Of a stretch of DNA of 64,000 nucleotides, positions 18,303 through 27,675 are shown in pieces. The translations under genes were made by a program, and so were the position numbers. The stretch is taken from positions 89,851-153,850 of IMG/VR virus record IMGVR_UViG_3300027754_000045; one strand, 5' to 3'. Every line of letters begins with the position of its first letter. Within the stretch, counting starts at the first letter, position 1. This DNA is from a virus. Under the pieces are notes generated by a model. The model did no database searches. It was not told where the DNA came from and saw nothing but the letters and a program-made list of their open reading frames with translations.

Positions 18303-19706
18303 ATGAAAGATTTTGAGCATGTCCTTTTAGAAGGACTTCTCTTTCGAGAAGACTTCTACAAGAAAGTTATTCCATTCATTAGTTTGGAATACTTTCATCG
18401 AAACCCAGTGCAGATGTTGTACACCTGCATTCACGACTTTGTTATTCAGTATAACAGTTGTCCTTCAAAAGAGGCAATCAGTATCTGTCTAGAAAAGCAT
18501 AAGGGTATCAGTCAGGCAGACTATGATATCTGCATTGAGATGCTAGAGTCGTTTCAAAAAGAAGAAGCAGACAAACACAACATTGATTGGTTGGTGGAAG
18601 AAACCGAGAAGTTTTGTAAGGAGAAGGCTCTCTACAACGGCATCATGGAATCTATTCACATCATTGACGGCAAGAGCAAGGACAAGACCAAGACGGCTAT
18701 TCCTGACATCTTGAGCAAGGCTTTGTCTGTATCTTTTGACACACATATCGGACACGACTACCTAGAGGATACTGAACTTCGATACGATTTCTATCACAAG
18801 GTAGAGCAACGAGTTCCGTTTGATCTAGAGTACTTGAATACGATTACTGCGGGTGGAACACCAAACAAGACGCTTAATATTGTCATGGCTGGAACTGGTG
18901 TAGGTAAGTCTTTGTTCTTGTGTCATCATGCGGCTAACTGTATCTCGCAGGGCAAGAATGTTCTCTACATTACTTGTGAAATGGCAGAAGAAAGAATTGC
19001 AGAACGCATTGACGCAAATCTATTGGATACTACACTTGATTCCTTGCGTGATCTCAGCAAAGAGGTCTACGACAAAAGAATTGATAACATGAAGCAAACG
19101 GTCAAGGGTAAACTTATTATCAAAGAGTATCCTACTGCAAGTTCTAGTGTGAATCATTTTCGTGTCCTGTTGGATGAGTTGTGGCTGAAGAAGAAGTTTA
19201 AGCCTGATGTAATTTTTATAGATTATTTAAACATCTGTGCATCCTCTAGAATGAAGCAGGGCGCAAATGTAAACTCATACACCTACATCAAAGCCATTGC
19301 AGAAGAACTACGAGGATTAGCCACAGAACGAAACGTTCCTATCTGGTCAGCCACGCAGGTTAATCGTATTGGCTTTGGTAATTCAGATTTTGGTCTGGAA
19401 GACACCAGCGAATCGTTTGGTCTTCCTGCTACTGCTGACTTTATGATTGCCTTGATTGCCACAGAACGCCTAGATGAGATCAATCAAATTATGGTTAAAC
19501 AGTTAAAGAATCGATACAACGACACCGTGGCTAATCGTAAGTTTGTGCTTGGTATCAATCGATCCAAGATGAAGTTGTACGACATTCCAAAGTCGGAACA
19601 GCCTCAGTTATCGGACAGCAATCCACAAGATGCTCCTGATAATGATGAAGATCGATTTAACAGTAAGTTCAAGAAATCAAGTAAGTTTACAGGATGGAAA
19701 GTATGA
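18303..19706 (+). CDS. Replicative DNA helicase (DnaB/gp41-like)
   Basis: 467 residues. Walker A AGTGVGKS lies at about 197-204; Walker B (VIFIDYLN) and a Q-rich H3-like segment follow. The N-terminal 170 residues form a helical domain such as that which contacts primase in DnaB-type helicases. It should be the hexameric 5'-3' helicase of the fork. It starts three bases after uvsX and overlaps the primase by ATGA, matching physical interaction of the two products. Confidence 0.93.
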   Translation: MKDFEHVLLEGLLFREDFYKKVIPFISLEYFHRNPVQMLYTCIHDFVIQYNSCPSKEAISICLEKHKGISQADYDICIEMLESFQKEEADKHNIDWLVEETEKFCKEKALYNGIMESIHIIDGKSKDKTKTAIPDILSKALSVSFDTHIGHDYLEDTELRYDFYHKVEQRVPFDLEYLNTITAGGTPNKTLNIVMAGTGVGKSLFLCHHAANCISQGKNVLYITCEMAEERIAERIDANLLDTTLDSLRDLSKEVYDKRIDNMKQTVKGKLIIKEYPTASSSVNHFRVLLDELWLKKKFKPDVIFIDYLNICASSRMKQGANVNSYTYIKAIAEELRGLATERNVPIWSATQVNRIGFGNSDFGLEDTSESFGLPATADFMIALIATERLDEINQIMVKQLKNRYNDTVANRKFVLGINRSKMKLYDIPKSEQPQLSDSNPQDAPDNDEDRFNSKFKKSSKFTGWKV

Positions 19707-20734
19707 GTATATACATCGACAAAAAGTTTGTTAATTTTGTAGGAGCAAGCCTAGAAAAGTTTGCTTGGAAGAAGGATACTCTTGCTTCTTGTCGCTGTCC
19801 TATCTGCGGAGACTCCTCTAAAAATAAAAACAAAACTAGAGGATTCTTCTTTGTTAACAAGAATAAATACTTCTACAAGTGTCACAATTGTGGTGTTTCG
19901 TGTAACTTGTACGGATTCCTAGAGAAAGTTTCTCCTTCTTTGTGTAAGGAGTATTCGCTAGAAGTCTGGAAGGATGGAGACGGACTAAAACCAAAAAAGA
20001 AAACAGAACCAGTAGTGGCTATTAAAAAAATAAAGAAAAAGTATACAATAGAGTTGCCTTCAGTATCAGAACTTCCACCAAACCACCCATGCAGAACATT
20101 TGTGGAACTTAGAAAGATTCCTAGAACCGCATGGAAGTATCTGTACTATGCAGAAGACTTTGGAACATGGGCAAGAACAATTAACTCGGAATCTGCAGAG
20201 GCACTAGAGCAGAGTTCTCGTCTAGTTATTCCTATTGTGAACGAAAAGGGTGAAATGGTTGGAGCACAAGGCAGAGCCCTTAGTGTTACTGGTGATCGCA
20301 ATGCTCGTAAGACTGCTCGATACATCACCATCAAGACAGAAGGTCAGGAACACAAGGGATGGTTTGGTTTGGATCGTGTAGATACTGGAACCATCTATGT
20401 GGTAGAAGGTCCGCTGGATTCTCTATTCATTCCTAATTGTGTTGCAATGATTGGTCTTAGTGATGCCCTAAATGTTCCAAGTCATTTGAAATCTAGATCT
20501 CTTGTGTATCTTATAGATAATGAACCAAGGAACGAGGCAGTAGTGATAACGATAGGAAAACTATTAGATCAAGACAAGAAAGTTTGTATTTGGCCTGATC
20601 ATATCAAACATAAGGATTTAAATGATATGATCATGGCTGGTATGTCTGAAAAAGAATTAATAAAAACTATTAAGGAAAATACTGTGTCTGGTCTATCAGG
20701 AAAAATCAAATTCAACAACTGGAAAAAAATATGA
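19703..20734 (+). CDS. DNA primase (gp61-like)
   Basis: 343 residues. The N-terminal zinc ribbon has CPIC near residue 31 and CHNC near 59. The TOPRIM core has VVEGPLDSL with the catalytic Glu near 235 and a LIDNE acidic motif near 272. It makes RNA primers for lagging-strand synthesis together with the helicase. I chose the ATG in the ATGA overlap with the helicase stop; an ATG three codons upstream is possible but less well placed. It ends in another ATGA overlap. Confidence 0.93.
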   Translation: MSIYIDKKFVNFVGASLEKFAWKKDTLASCRCPICGDSSKNKNKTRGFFFVNKNKYFYKCHNCGVSCNLYGFLEKVSPSLCKEYSLEVWKDGDGLKPKKKTEPVVAIKKIKKKYTIELPSVSELPPNHPCRTFVELRKIPRTAWKYLYYAEDFGTWARTINSESAEALEQSSRLVIPIVNEKGEMVGAQGRALSVTGDRNARKTARYITIKTEGQEHKGWFGLDRVDTGTIYVVEGPLDSLFIPNCVAMIGLSDALNVPSHLKSRSLVYLIDNEPRNEAVVITIGKLLDQDKKVCIWPDHIKHKDLNDMIMAGMSEKELIKTIKENTVSGLSGKIKFNNWKKI

Positions 20735-20967
20735 AAGAAATAGATTTCGAATCAGAAGATGCTGCTTTAATTTTTTGTTTTCTTTTAATAGAATATGTAA
20801 AAGGAACTGACCCAGAATTATTTAAAAAAGCTCATGCCTATGCTAAAGATAATACTGGCATTGATATAACAAATTTTGAAATTGATCTTGATGATATTGA
20901 CGACGACGAAGACAACGACGACGATGAAGAAGAAGATTTTGAGGACGACGATGAAGAAGAAGATTAA
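20731..20967 (+). CDS. Small protein with polyacidic tail
   Basis: 78 residues. The N-terminal 45 are a helical region (LIFCFLLIEYVKG, HAYAKDN); the last 30 are almost all Asp and Glu. Such tails can mimic nucleic acid or recruit basic proteins, and its place between primase and thymidylate synthase suggests replisome association, but this is inference. The gene overlaps primase by ATGA and overlaps the start of thyX by 17 bases. Confidence 0.65.
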   Translation: MKEIDFESEDAALIFCFLLIEYVKGTDPELFKKAHAYAKDNTGIDITNFEIDLDDIDDDEDNDDDEEEDFEDDDEEED

Positions 20968-21685
20968 AGTTTTAGACTACGGACATGTTGAGTATGTCGA
21001 GCACATGGGAAGTGACCTTACTGTGGTTAATGCTGCTCGTGTATCATTCAACAAAGAAAGTGAATGGGACATAGACGAACAGGCAAAACAAAGGTTAACC
21101 GCTAGTGAATCCGCATACTATGAAAGCGATCTTCATGTTTTGTCTAGTAAAGATATAAAATTAATTAGTTACCTAGCAAAGCATCAACACTGGACACCAT
21201 TTGCTCATCCTCAAATCACACTAAGAGTCAAGGCACCTATCTTTATAAGAACACAATTGTTTAAGCATAAAGTAGGAATGGTAGAGAACGAAATGTCACG
21301 ACGATACGTTACAGATACACCAGAGTTCTATACTCCTACTTGGAGAAACGCTCCAATCAACGGAGCAAAGCAGGGAAGTTATGAGTTTGTTGATCCAGTA
21401 TTGAGTATGGAACTAGATCATATGAACGAACGTATCATTGAAAGTGCACTACACACATACAAATATTTACTGGAGAATGGTGTGGCACCAGAACAAGCAC
21501 GTGCCATTCTTCCACAAAGCACGTACACCGAATGGTGGTGGACTGGATCGCTGTCTGCATATGCTCGTATATTTAAACAACGATCAGATGCTCATTCGCA
21601 ATGGGAAGTTCAACAATATGCTTCTGCTATTGGAGAAATAATTGAACCATTGTTTACTAACTCTTGGAACGTTCTCACTAAATAA
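20951..21685 (+). CDS. thyX: Flavin-dependent thymidylate synthase ThyX
   Basis: 244 residues. The region KHKVGMVENEMSRRY corresponds to the ThyX signature; the Arg residues of the bacterial RHR motif are Lys here, in the form I recall from T4-like marine phages. Further conserved features are HWTPFAHPQ, ARAILPQS and TEWWWTGS. It methylates dUMP to dTMP using FAD, NADPH and methylene-tetrahydrofolate. The start is the ATG inside the end of the acidic gene, since the longer frame only reads that gene out of frame. Confidence 0.93.
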   Translation: MKKKIKVLDYGHVEYVEHMGSDLTVVNAARVSFNKESEWDIDEQAKQRLTASESAYYESDLHVLSSKDIKLISYLAKHQHWTPFAHPQITLRVKAPIFIRTQLFKHKVGMVENEMSRRYVTDTPEFYTPTWRNAPINGAKQGSYEFVDPVLSMELDHMNERIIESALHTYKYLLENGVAPEQARAILPQSTYTEWWWTGSLSAYARIFKQRSDAHSQWEVQQYASAIGEIIEPLFTNSWNVLTK

Positions 21686-21710
21686 TTTATAAATTAAAAG
21701 GAAACTTATC

Positions 21711-23636
21711 ATGCATTTACCAACACAATTTCAACAATTCATTCACCTTTCTCGCTACAGCCGCTGGCTAGAAGAGGAGAATCGTCGTGAAACCTGGGAA
21801 GAAACTGTGAATCGTTATTTTCATTTCTTTGACGGTCATCTGAAAGAAAATACTAAATGCAAGTTGGATAAAGCAACAAGAGAAGAGTTGCGCCAAGCAA
21901 TTCTTAATCTAGAGATCATGCCTTCCATGCGTTCTCTGATGACGGCAGGAGAAGCACTAGAGCGAGACCATACAGCAGGATACAATTGCTCGTATGTGGC
22001 AGTTAATCGAGTAAGAGCATTTGATGAAATTTTATATATTTTAATGTGTGGCACAGGAGTTGGATTCTCCGTAGAAAGGCAATACGTTGACAAATTACCA
22101 ACAATTGCAGAGCAATTTACTGATTCGGACACTACAATTATTGTACAGGATTCAAAGGCTGGTTGGGCTAAGGCTTACAAGGAATTGGTCTCCTTACTTA
22201 TTGGAGGTCAAGTTCCAAAATGGGATGTCTCTAAAGTACGGGCTTCTGGGGCGAGGCTTAAAACTTTCGGAGGTAGAGCCAGTGGACCTCAACCATTGGT
22301 TGATCTCTTTAGGTTCACTGTGGATACTTTTAAACGTTCCGCTGGACGCAAACTCACAAGTATCGAATGCCATGATATTGTCTGTAAGGTTGCAGAGGTT
22401 GTGGTGGTGGGAGGAGTGCGTCGATCTGCTCTTATCAGTCTATCGAACCTCACCGATGAACGTATGCGTGATGCAAAAACTGGAGCATGGTGGGAAGCCA
22501 ATCCACAACGGGCACTTGCGAATAATAGCGTAGTGTATAGCGAACGACCAGAGATTGGTACGTTTATGGAGGAATGGGTCTCTCTTTATAAATCAAAGAG
22601 TGGTGAGCGTGGTATTTTCAATCGTGCTGCCGCACAAAAACAAACAGCAACATTAGGTGATCGTCGTGATGCCACCTATCAGTTTGGAACAAATCCATGC
22701 AGTGAAATTATTCTTCGTGACCGACAATTCTGTAATCTTACAGAGGTGGTTGTTCGTGCAGATGATACTGTTGAAACATTGACACGCAAGTGTCGTCTTG
22801 CCGCTATTCTTGGTACATGGCAAGCGTCCCTGACTCACTTCCCATACTTGTCTAGCGAATTTACAAAAAATTGTGAAGAAGAAGCCTTGTTGGGAGTGTC
22901 TCTTACAGGTATTCTAGATAATCATATTATGCGTGGCGAGTCTCAAGATGATATTGCTGAATTGCTCGGAGACCTTAAGAAGATGGCAATAACAACAAAT
23001 GTGGAATGGGCAAAGAAGTTAGGTATCAATGCAGCGGCTGCTATTACTTGTGTGAAACCGAGTGGAACAGTATCACAACTAGTTGACGCAGCCAGTGGTA
23101 TTCATGCTCGTCACAACGAATATTATGTTCGTACTGTTCGTGCAGATCGCAAAGATCCTCTGTGCCAGATGATGACCGACAAGGGATTTCCTGCAGAGCC
23201 TGATGTAACCAAGCCTGATCATGTTATGGTGTTTTCGTTTCCCATGAAAGCAGAAGGATCAGTGACACGCAATGATATGTCTGCTCTAGATCATCTAGAG
23301 TTGTGGTTGACGTATCAAAAGTATTGGTGTGAACACAAGCCGTCTATCACAGTAACAGTTCGTGAAGAAGAGTGGATGGAAGTTGGTGCCTGGGTGTACA
23401 AGCACTTTGATGAAGTTAGTGGTATTAGTTTCTTGCCACACAGCGACCATTCATATCGTCAGGCACCATACCAAGACTGCACCAAGGAAGAGTACGAAGC
23501 TCTATTGCTAAAGATTCCTGGGAACGTGGACTGGTCAGAACTCAAGAACTACGAAAAGGTAGATACAACTACGGGCACACAAACATTTGCGTGTACTGGC
23601 GATAAGTGTGAAGTGGTAGATTTAATTACCAGTTAA
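21711..23636 (+). CDS. nrdJ: Class II (B12-dependent) ribonucleotide reductase NrdJ
   Basis: 641 residues, similar to the monomeric Lactobacillus-type ribonucleoside triphosphate reductase but shorter (about 740 there). It shows NCSYV with C93, NPCSE with C330 and E332, FCN with C341, a GVRRSALIS segment, and a C-terminal redox pair C628-x4-C633. It needs adenosylcobalamin and makes deoxynucleotides without oxygen. AAAAGGAAA precedes the ATG, and a TATAAATT lies at 21688-21695. It ends tail to tail with the convergent minus-strand gene, stops overlapping by four bases. Confidence 0.95.
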   Translation: MHLPTQFQQFIHLSRYSRWLEEENRRETWEETVNRYFHFFDGHLKENTKCKLDKATREELRQAILNLEIMPSMRSLMTAGEALERDHTAGYNCSYVAVNRVRAFDEILYILMCGTGVGFSVERQYVDKLPTIAEQFTDSDTTIIVQDSKAGWAKAYKELVSLLIGGQVPKWDVSKVRASGARLKTFGGRASGPQPLVDLFRFTVDTFKRSAGRKLTSIECHDIVCKVAEVVVVGGVRRSALISLSNLTDERMRDAKTGAWWEANPQRALANNSVVYSERPEIGTFMEEWVSLYKSKSGERGIFNRAAAQKQTATLGDRRDATYQFGTNPCSEIILRDRQFCNLTEVVVRADDTVETLTRKCRLAAILGTWQASLTHFPYLSSEFTKNCEEEALLGVSLTGILDNHIMRGESQDDIAELLGDLKKMAITTNVEWAKKLGINAAAAITCVKPSGTVSQLVDAASGIHARHNEYYVRTVRADRKDPLCQMMTDKGFPAEPDVTKPDHVMVFSFPMKAEGSVTRNDMSALDHLELWLTYQKYWCEHKPSITVTVREEEWMEVGAWVYKHFDEVSGISFLPHSDHSYRQAPYQDCTKEEYEALLLKIPGNVDWSELKNYEKVDTTTGTQTFACTGDKCEVVDLITS

Positions 23637-25987
23637 AATCTACTAATATTCTTAAGAAGAGTTGATGTATTATTTACAGGGGTTTCTACGTCTCTTGCAG
23701 AATTCTTTGCCAAATAATCCATATGTTGTTGTAGTCTAGTCTTTGTTGCGTCATCTACATGAGGAAGAAGAGCACTAAATGTTTGTGGTTCGTGTAATTT
23801 GACTTGACTCAATGCATTCAATGCTGGATGTCTTGGTTTTTGTAAGTAAGAATCTTTAAATGGCACTTTTGCTTTTCCCCAATTTGGAGCTAATTGCTGT
23901 GCTACTAATTGTGGCCAAGAAGTAGTAGTTGAAACACCAGTTCCTCCTGTAGATACTGGTTCAACAGGCAAGTTTTCTGATTTAGGAGTAGCAACGTCAG
24001 GAGCATGTTGTGCAAAAAGATCACTATAAATATTGTGCAATGCAGCATGACTTTTTCTTTGTTTTGCTGCTTTTGTGTCTATCTTTAATTGAGAAAGGGA
24101 CATGTTACTAGGAGGATTTTCTGCAGAAATAGGCGCAATATCTCCAACAGGACTGACACGAGAAGATGCTGGATATAATTTTTCTAATACTCCGTACTTT
24201 CTAGTTGGTGATGCATCTTCTCTTTTTGCGTGACTCGCAATGCTAGGTAATTTAGTATCAATTGCAGTATCGTCATCAATATCGTCACCTGCGTGTGATT
24301 TAGGTTCTTCTATAGAACCATGTGCTCTATCAAGTTCTCTTTCAAGATTAATACCTATTTGTGATTGTCTTGAACCTGAAATCTTAGGAAGATTTGGAAC
24401 TTCCACAGTCATATCAACACCTTCGGCATCAAATGTTTCTTTTGCTGCTTGAGTTGTTGGCTGTGCTCTTCTTGACTTCATTGCTATTAATTTCTTTTTT
24501 ATTTCAGTAGCAGCAATTCTATCAGATAATGGAAGAGGTGCTCCTATTTTTACTGTTTTTACTTTTTTATTTGAAGTACTTGATACATCTTTATCAGCAC
24601 CATCTGAATAATCATCAGAGGAATCAAGAACTTCCTTAGTTTCTCCTGCCAACCACTGTCCAGCAGCCTTCATTCTGCCTTCTAATCCCTGTAGCATACT
24701 AGACGGAATCAAAGGTTGTTGTATCTTTGGTCCTGACGGCGCAGAAGTTGCAGTTGCCATTCTACCTAATGTAAATTCGTTTCGTGTTACTGGATCATTT
24801 GGAAATTGAAAACGATCTTCTCTTTTTAGAGGCTCTGATTCAACTTTTTCCTTTTTATCTTTTACTGGCATATTTTTTACTGGATACTTATTTGGTTCCA
24901 TGGCTTTAAAAGGAAGTAATATATTAAATCTTTCGGATGCTTCAGCAGCTTCTACTTCTTGTCGTGTAGCTCCTGCTCTAGGTCCTCCAGTTGCTGGGTT
25001 GTAAGCCCAGAATGCAGCAGAAGCTTCTTCTAATCTCTGCGCTAATACTTGGCGATAATGTTCAGTAATTTCTTGTTGTTCGTTAACAGGAGAAACTCTG
25101 TTTGGGTTTGTAAAATAATTATAAGGAGTCCATTTACGTTGACCTGGATCTGGTGGAGCTTCAAATTGCAAACTAGTATCTGGTGTATCAGATTGTGTGG
25201 TAGTTGATGTAATCGATTTATTAGCTGGCATTTGTTGATTCATGCCAACTCCTCTACTACCTAAAATACCTAGACCTAACATACCAGCACCAAGAACGGT
25301 AGCTATTGTTTTTGGACTAGTAAGAGTATTTCTTAATCCTTGACCAAATTTATAAGATGTTGACGGTGTAGTAACTGGAGTAGGAATGGAGGCAGGAGCC
25401 GAAGCAGGAGCCGAGGCAGGAACTAATTCAGTTTCTGCTTTAGAAACCATACCATCATTGTTCAAATCCCCATATTTTGTGGTAGCAGTAGAAATTGTTG
25501 AACCAACAGGTTGTTGTCTATTAACAATATCACTTGCAGTCTGAACAGAACTTAATCGTTTTGGATTTATTCTGAAACCAGGATTAATTATCTCACCTGG
25601 TTCTCCGAGAGCTGGATTTGAAATAGAAGAAATGCCAGACGAAACAGGAGTTTTTGATTTACCAAAAATTGCAGTTCCTTGCTTTTTAGTTATAGGATCA
25701 ACATTTACACTTTGGGTAATAGTTGTTTCTGGTTCGGGTTTTGGTTCAGGTTTGGCTTTAACTACAGGTTTACTTTTAGTAGTCTTAGGTTTACCTTTAG
25801 TTTTTGTTGCTACGACAGGAGCAGCCACAGGAGCAGCCACAGGAGCAGCCACAGGAGCAGGAGCACCACTAAACAAATCAGGTTCTCTAGGAGCCAACTT
25901 CTTAGCCTTGGCTTCTAGCAATAAATCGTTACTTTTGGTATAAATCGCTCTAATCAAATCAATTTCACTATTTACTGGTTTTTGCAT
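23633..25987 (-). CDS. Large low-complexity internal head protein candidate with EF-hand-like motif
   Basis: 784 residues. The N terminus is a helix ending DLLLE|A at residues 21-26, matching a T4-type prohead protease site (L-x-E|A). Then follow Ala/Pro and Lys/Pro repeats (APVAAP, KPEPKP), a GDLNNDGMVSKAE calcium-loop-like motif near 180, a glycine-rich hydrophobic stretch near 230-250 (TVLGAGMLGLGILGS) and long polar, disordered regions. These fit a protein packed inside the head and possibly injected with DNA. It has an AAGGAA ribosome-binding site and a late CCTAAATA upstream. Function unknown. Confidence 0.7.
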   Translation of the reverse strand: MQKPVNSEIDLIRAIYTKSNDLLLEAKAKKLAPREPDLFSGAPAPVAAPVAAPVAAPVVATKTKGKPKTTKSKPVVKAKPEPKPEPETTITQSVNVDPITKKQGTAIFGKSKTPVSSGISSISNPALGEPGEIINPGFRINPKRLSSVQTASDIVNRQQPVGSTISTATTKYGDLNNDGMVSKAETELVPASAPASAPASIPTPVTTPSTSYKFGQGLRNTLTSPKTIATVLGAGMLGLGILGSRGVGMNQQMPANKSITSTTTQSDTPDTSLQFEAPPDPGQRKWTPYNYFTNPNRVSPVNEQQEITEHYRQVLAQRLEEASAAFWAYNPATGGPRAGATRQEVEAAEASERFNILLPFKAMEPNKYPVKNMPVKDKKEKVESEPLKREDRFQFPNDPVTRNEFTLGRMATATSAPSGPKIQQPLIPSSMLQGLEGRMKAAGQWLAGETKEVLDSSDDYSDGADKDVSSTSNKKVKTVKIGAPLPLSDRIAATEIKKKLIAMKSRRAQPTTQAAKETFDAEGVDMTVEVPNLPKISGSRQSQIGINLERELDRAHGSIEEPKSHAGDDIDDDTAIDTKLPSIASHAKREDASPTRKYGVLEKLYPASSRVSPVGDIAPISAENPPSNMSLSQLKIDTKAAKQRKSHAALHNIYSDLFAQHAPDVATPKSENLPVEPVSTGGTGVSTTTSWPQLVAQQLAPNWGKAKVPFKDSYLQKPRHPALNALSQVKLHEPQTFSALLPHVDDATKTRLQQHMDYLAKNSARDVETPVNNTSTLLKNISRF

Positions 25988-26008
25988 AAGGGGTTCCTTT
26001 TTCTACTT

Positions 26009-26016
26009 TATTTAGG
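26009..26016 (-). promoter_or_regulatory. Late promoter octamer CCTAAATA
   Basis: Minus-strand CCTAAATA about 21 bases before the ATG of the 784-residue gene, followed by AAAAAGGAACC. It keeps the TAAATA core of T4 late promoters. Confidence 0.5.
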
Positions 26017-26049
26017 CTTTTTATACTTTGTCTGTATACATACTAATGT

Positions 26050-26814
26050 ATGAAATACCTCAGGCTTGCTGCAATAAGTTTCGCAGTAGTCTTCGTGGTG
26101 CTCCTCTTGAGGCACAAAGAAGCAAAGCCTATACTACCTAAAATCAATCTTCCTGATCCAGCAACCATGATTGATGACATTCTAGAGATAGACAGTTATC
26201 CAGGTTTTACTGTGGTAACTGACGACTGTGCAGATACCTATAAATGTGTTGGAGAAATATTCACTGCTGATGGTCCGTTCATTGGTAGTGGAACATTGAT
26301 TGCTCCTAAAGTAGTGGTTACTGCGGCACACGTAATTAAAGGTTCCGATTTAGAATATTTCCGAACAAACAACAAGTGCTACAAGATTAAAAAATCTGTG
26401 GTACACCCAGATTATACAGAGGAAGGAAGTGGTAAAAATGATATCGGTTTACTTTTCTTAGAGGAAGCGTGTTTGGAAACTCCTGCAGTGTTACAGACAG
26501 ATCCCCAAGAACTAAAACGAGGAGAATTATTAACAACAGTTGGATTCTCTCATAAAATTAAAAAAATTAGTAATGAACACACCTTCTGGTATTACGGAAC
26601 CATTGTGGAGCAACCGACGTATATTCGTTTTCTTGCCTACAAAGGAAACATCTGGCTTGGTGATTCTGGAGGTGCCGTATTCGAGGACGGCGGTAAGCTG
26701 GCAGGAGTAATATCTGCGCTTATGATTATGGAGTATGATGTAGTGGATCAGATTGCTGCACGAGTAGACCTGTACGTTCCTTGGATCAGACAGATGGAGA
26801 AGATCAATGAGTAG
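26050..26814 (+). CDS. Trypsin-like serine protease, membrane-anchored or secreted
   Basis: 254 residues. Residues 1-20 form a hydrophobic signal or anchor. The chymotrypsin-fold triad is visible as TAAH with H94, NDIGLL with D131 and GDSGG with S206. It should cleave peptide bonds, probably in the periplasm or at the envelope. It is not the capsid maturation protease type. Substrate unknown: lysis, superinfection exclusion or virion processing are possible. Weak TATACT and TATACA elements precede the ATG, and no Shine-Dalgarno is evident. Confidence 0.88.
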   Translation: MKYLRLAAISFAVVFVVLLLRHKEAKPILPKINLPDPATMIDDILEIDSYPGFTVVTDDCADTYKCVGEIFTADGPFIGSGTLIAPKVVVTAAHVIKGSDLEYFRTNNKCYKIKKSVVHPDYTEEGSGKNDIGLLFLEEACLETPAVLQTDPQELKRGELLTTVGFSHKIKKISNEHTFWYYGTIVEQPTYIRFLAYKGNIWLGDSGGAVFEDGGKLAGVISALMIMEYDVVDQIAARVDLYVPWIRQMEKINE

Positions 26815-26887
26815 GGTTCAACGATGTTTAGTTGCAGCCTGTAGCTTTCTAGTCGGAATTATTCTGGCTAGACTGTTTGGGTTTTAA
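26807..26887 (+). CDS. Tiny membrane peptide
   Basis: 26 residues, [20 protein letters not shown] followed by ARLFGF, with one hydrophobic stretch and an Ala-Ala-Cys that could be a lipobox. It overlaps the protease stop by eight bases. No ribosome-binding site of its own, so coupling would be needed. Many comparable tiny membrane reading frames occur elsewhere in this genome, which raises its credibility slightly. Confidence 0.35.
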   Translation: MSRVQRCLVAACSFLVGIILARLFGF

Positions 26888-26888
26888 G

Positions 26889-26896
26889 CCTAAATA
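26889..26896 (+). promoter_or_regulatory. Late promoter-like octamer CCTAAATA
   Basis: CCTAAATA followed by CCTAT and a GTG at 26902, the same geometry as the leaderless late starts at 7596, 8877 and 38459. It may transcribe the GIY-YIG gene and the resolvase. Confidence 0.4.
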
Positions 26897-26931
26897 CCTA
26901 TGTGAATATCACAAAAAGCATAAATAAAAGT

Positions 26932-26961
26932 GGTCGAGTGAGGTTCGAAGCCTCCCCGACC
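26932..26961 (+). other. tRNA minihelix-like hairpin
   Basis: GGTCG pairs with CGACC, enclosing GAGG-TTCGAAG-CCTC, which is a T-arm with the universal TTCGA loop. This looks like an acceptor stem joined directly to a T-arm, without D- or anticodon arms. It sits just upstream of the homing endonuclease start and has no T-tract, so a terminator is unlikely. Confidence 0.4.
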
Positions 26962-26982
26962 TACACAGAAAGGTTAGTTTCC

Positions 26983-27675
26983 ATGCATTCTATTTATATT
27001 ATCTACCTTGTTCGACTTAACGGAAAACCTGTTTATGTTGGTTTTACTTCCAAAACATTAGAAGAGCGTTGGAATAAACATTGTACAGATGCAACAAAAT
27101 ATATGTCGCCATATGTTTTTCATAAAGCAATCCGCAAATATGGAATTGAATCCTTTTCAGTAGAAACTATTTATACAGGAGATGATTGGAAATATACTTT
27201 ACAAGTAATGGAGCCCCAGTTTATCACTGAATATAATACTTATATTCGTAATGAAGGTTATAACATGACTATGGGAGGAGAGGGAAGTGTTGGCTTCCGT
27301 CATAGCCTCGAAACTATAACGAAGATGTCAGAAGATAAGCAAGGAATGGGAAAGGGAAGAATCCACTCAGAAGAAACTAAAGAAAAGATACGGCAATCTC
27401 ATATGGGAAAGAAACGAAAGCCATTCTCCGAAGAGTGGCGACAAAATATGGGAAAAGCATCTAAGGGCAAGAAACGAAAGCCTTTTTCGGAAGAACATAA
27501 ACAAAAAATTTCACAGGCAAATAAGGGCAAGAAACGTGGACCTCCCTCTGAAGAAACACGCAAAAAATTATCAGAAGCAAATAAAGGTCAAAATAAAGGT
27601 ATTCCGTTATCTGCTGAAACCAAAGCAAAGATATCAGCCTCTCATCTTGCTCGTAAAGAAAGTAGGCTTGTATGA
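26983..27675 (+). CDS. GIY-YIG homing endonuclease with NUMOD3 repeats
   Basis: 231 residues from the ATG at 26983, preceded by AGAAAGG at good spacing. The N-terminal GIY-YIG nuclease core has IYIIY, VYVGFTS, RW..H and a Glu near residue 86. The C-terminal half has about five NUMOD3 DNA-binding repeats ([10 protein letters not shown]-type), as in T4 Seg and other free-standing homing enzymes. An in-frame GTG at 26902 would add 27 residues encoded by the hairpin region and is less likely. No intron is evident, so it is probably free-standing. It overlaps the resolvase gene by ATGA. Confidence 0.9.
   Translation: MHSIYIIYLVRLNGKPVYVGFTSKTLEERWNKHCTDATKYMSPYVFHKAIRKYGIESFSVETIYTGDDWKYTLQVMEPQFITEYNTYIRNEGYNMTMGGEGSVGFRHSLETITKMSEDKQGMGKGRIHSEETKEKIRQSHMGKKRKPFSEEWRQNMGKASKGKKRKPFSEEHKQKISQANKGKKRGPPSEETRKKLSEANKGQNKGIPLSAETKAKISASHLARKESRLV

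Noticed and set aside
26902-26982. GTG start for the GIY-YIG gene giving 27 extra residues
   Set aside because: The ATG at 26983 has AGAAAGG upstream and begins directly at the GIY-YIG core, and the extra region forms a hairpin. Kept as an alternative because a late-like octamer precedes the GTG.
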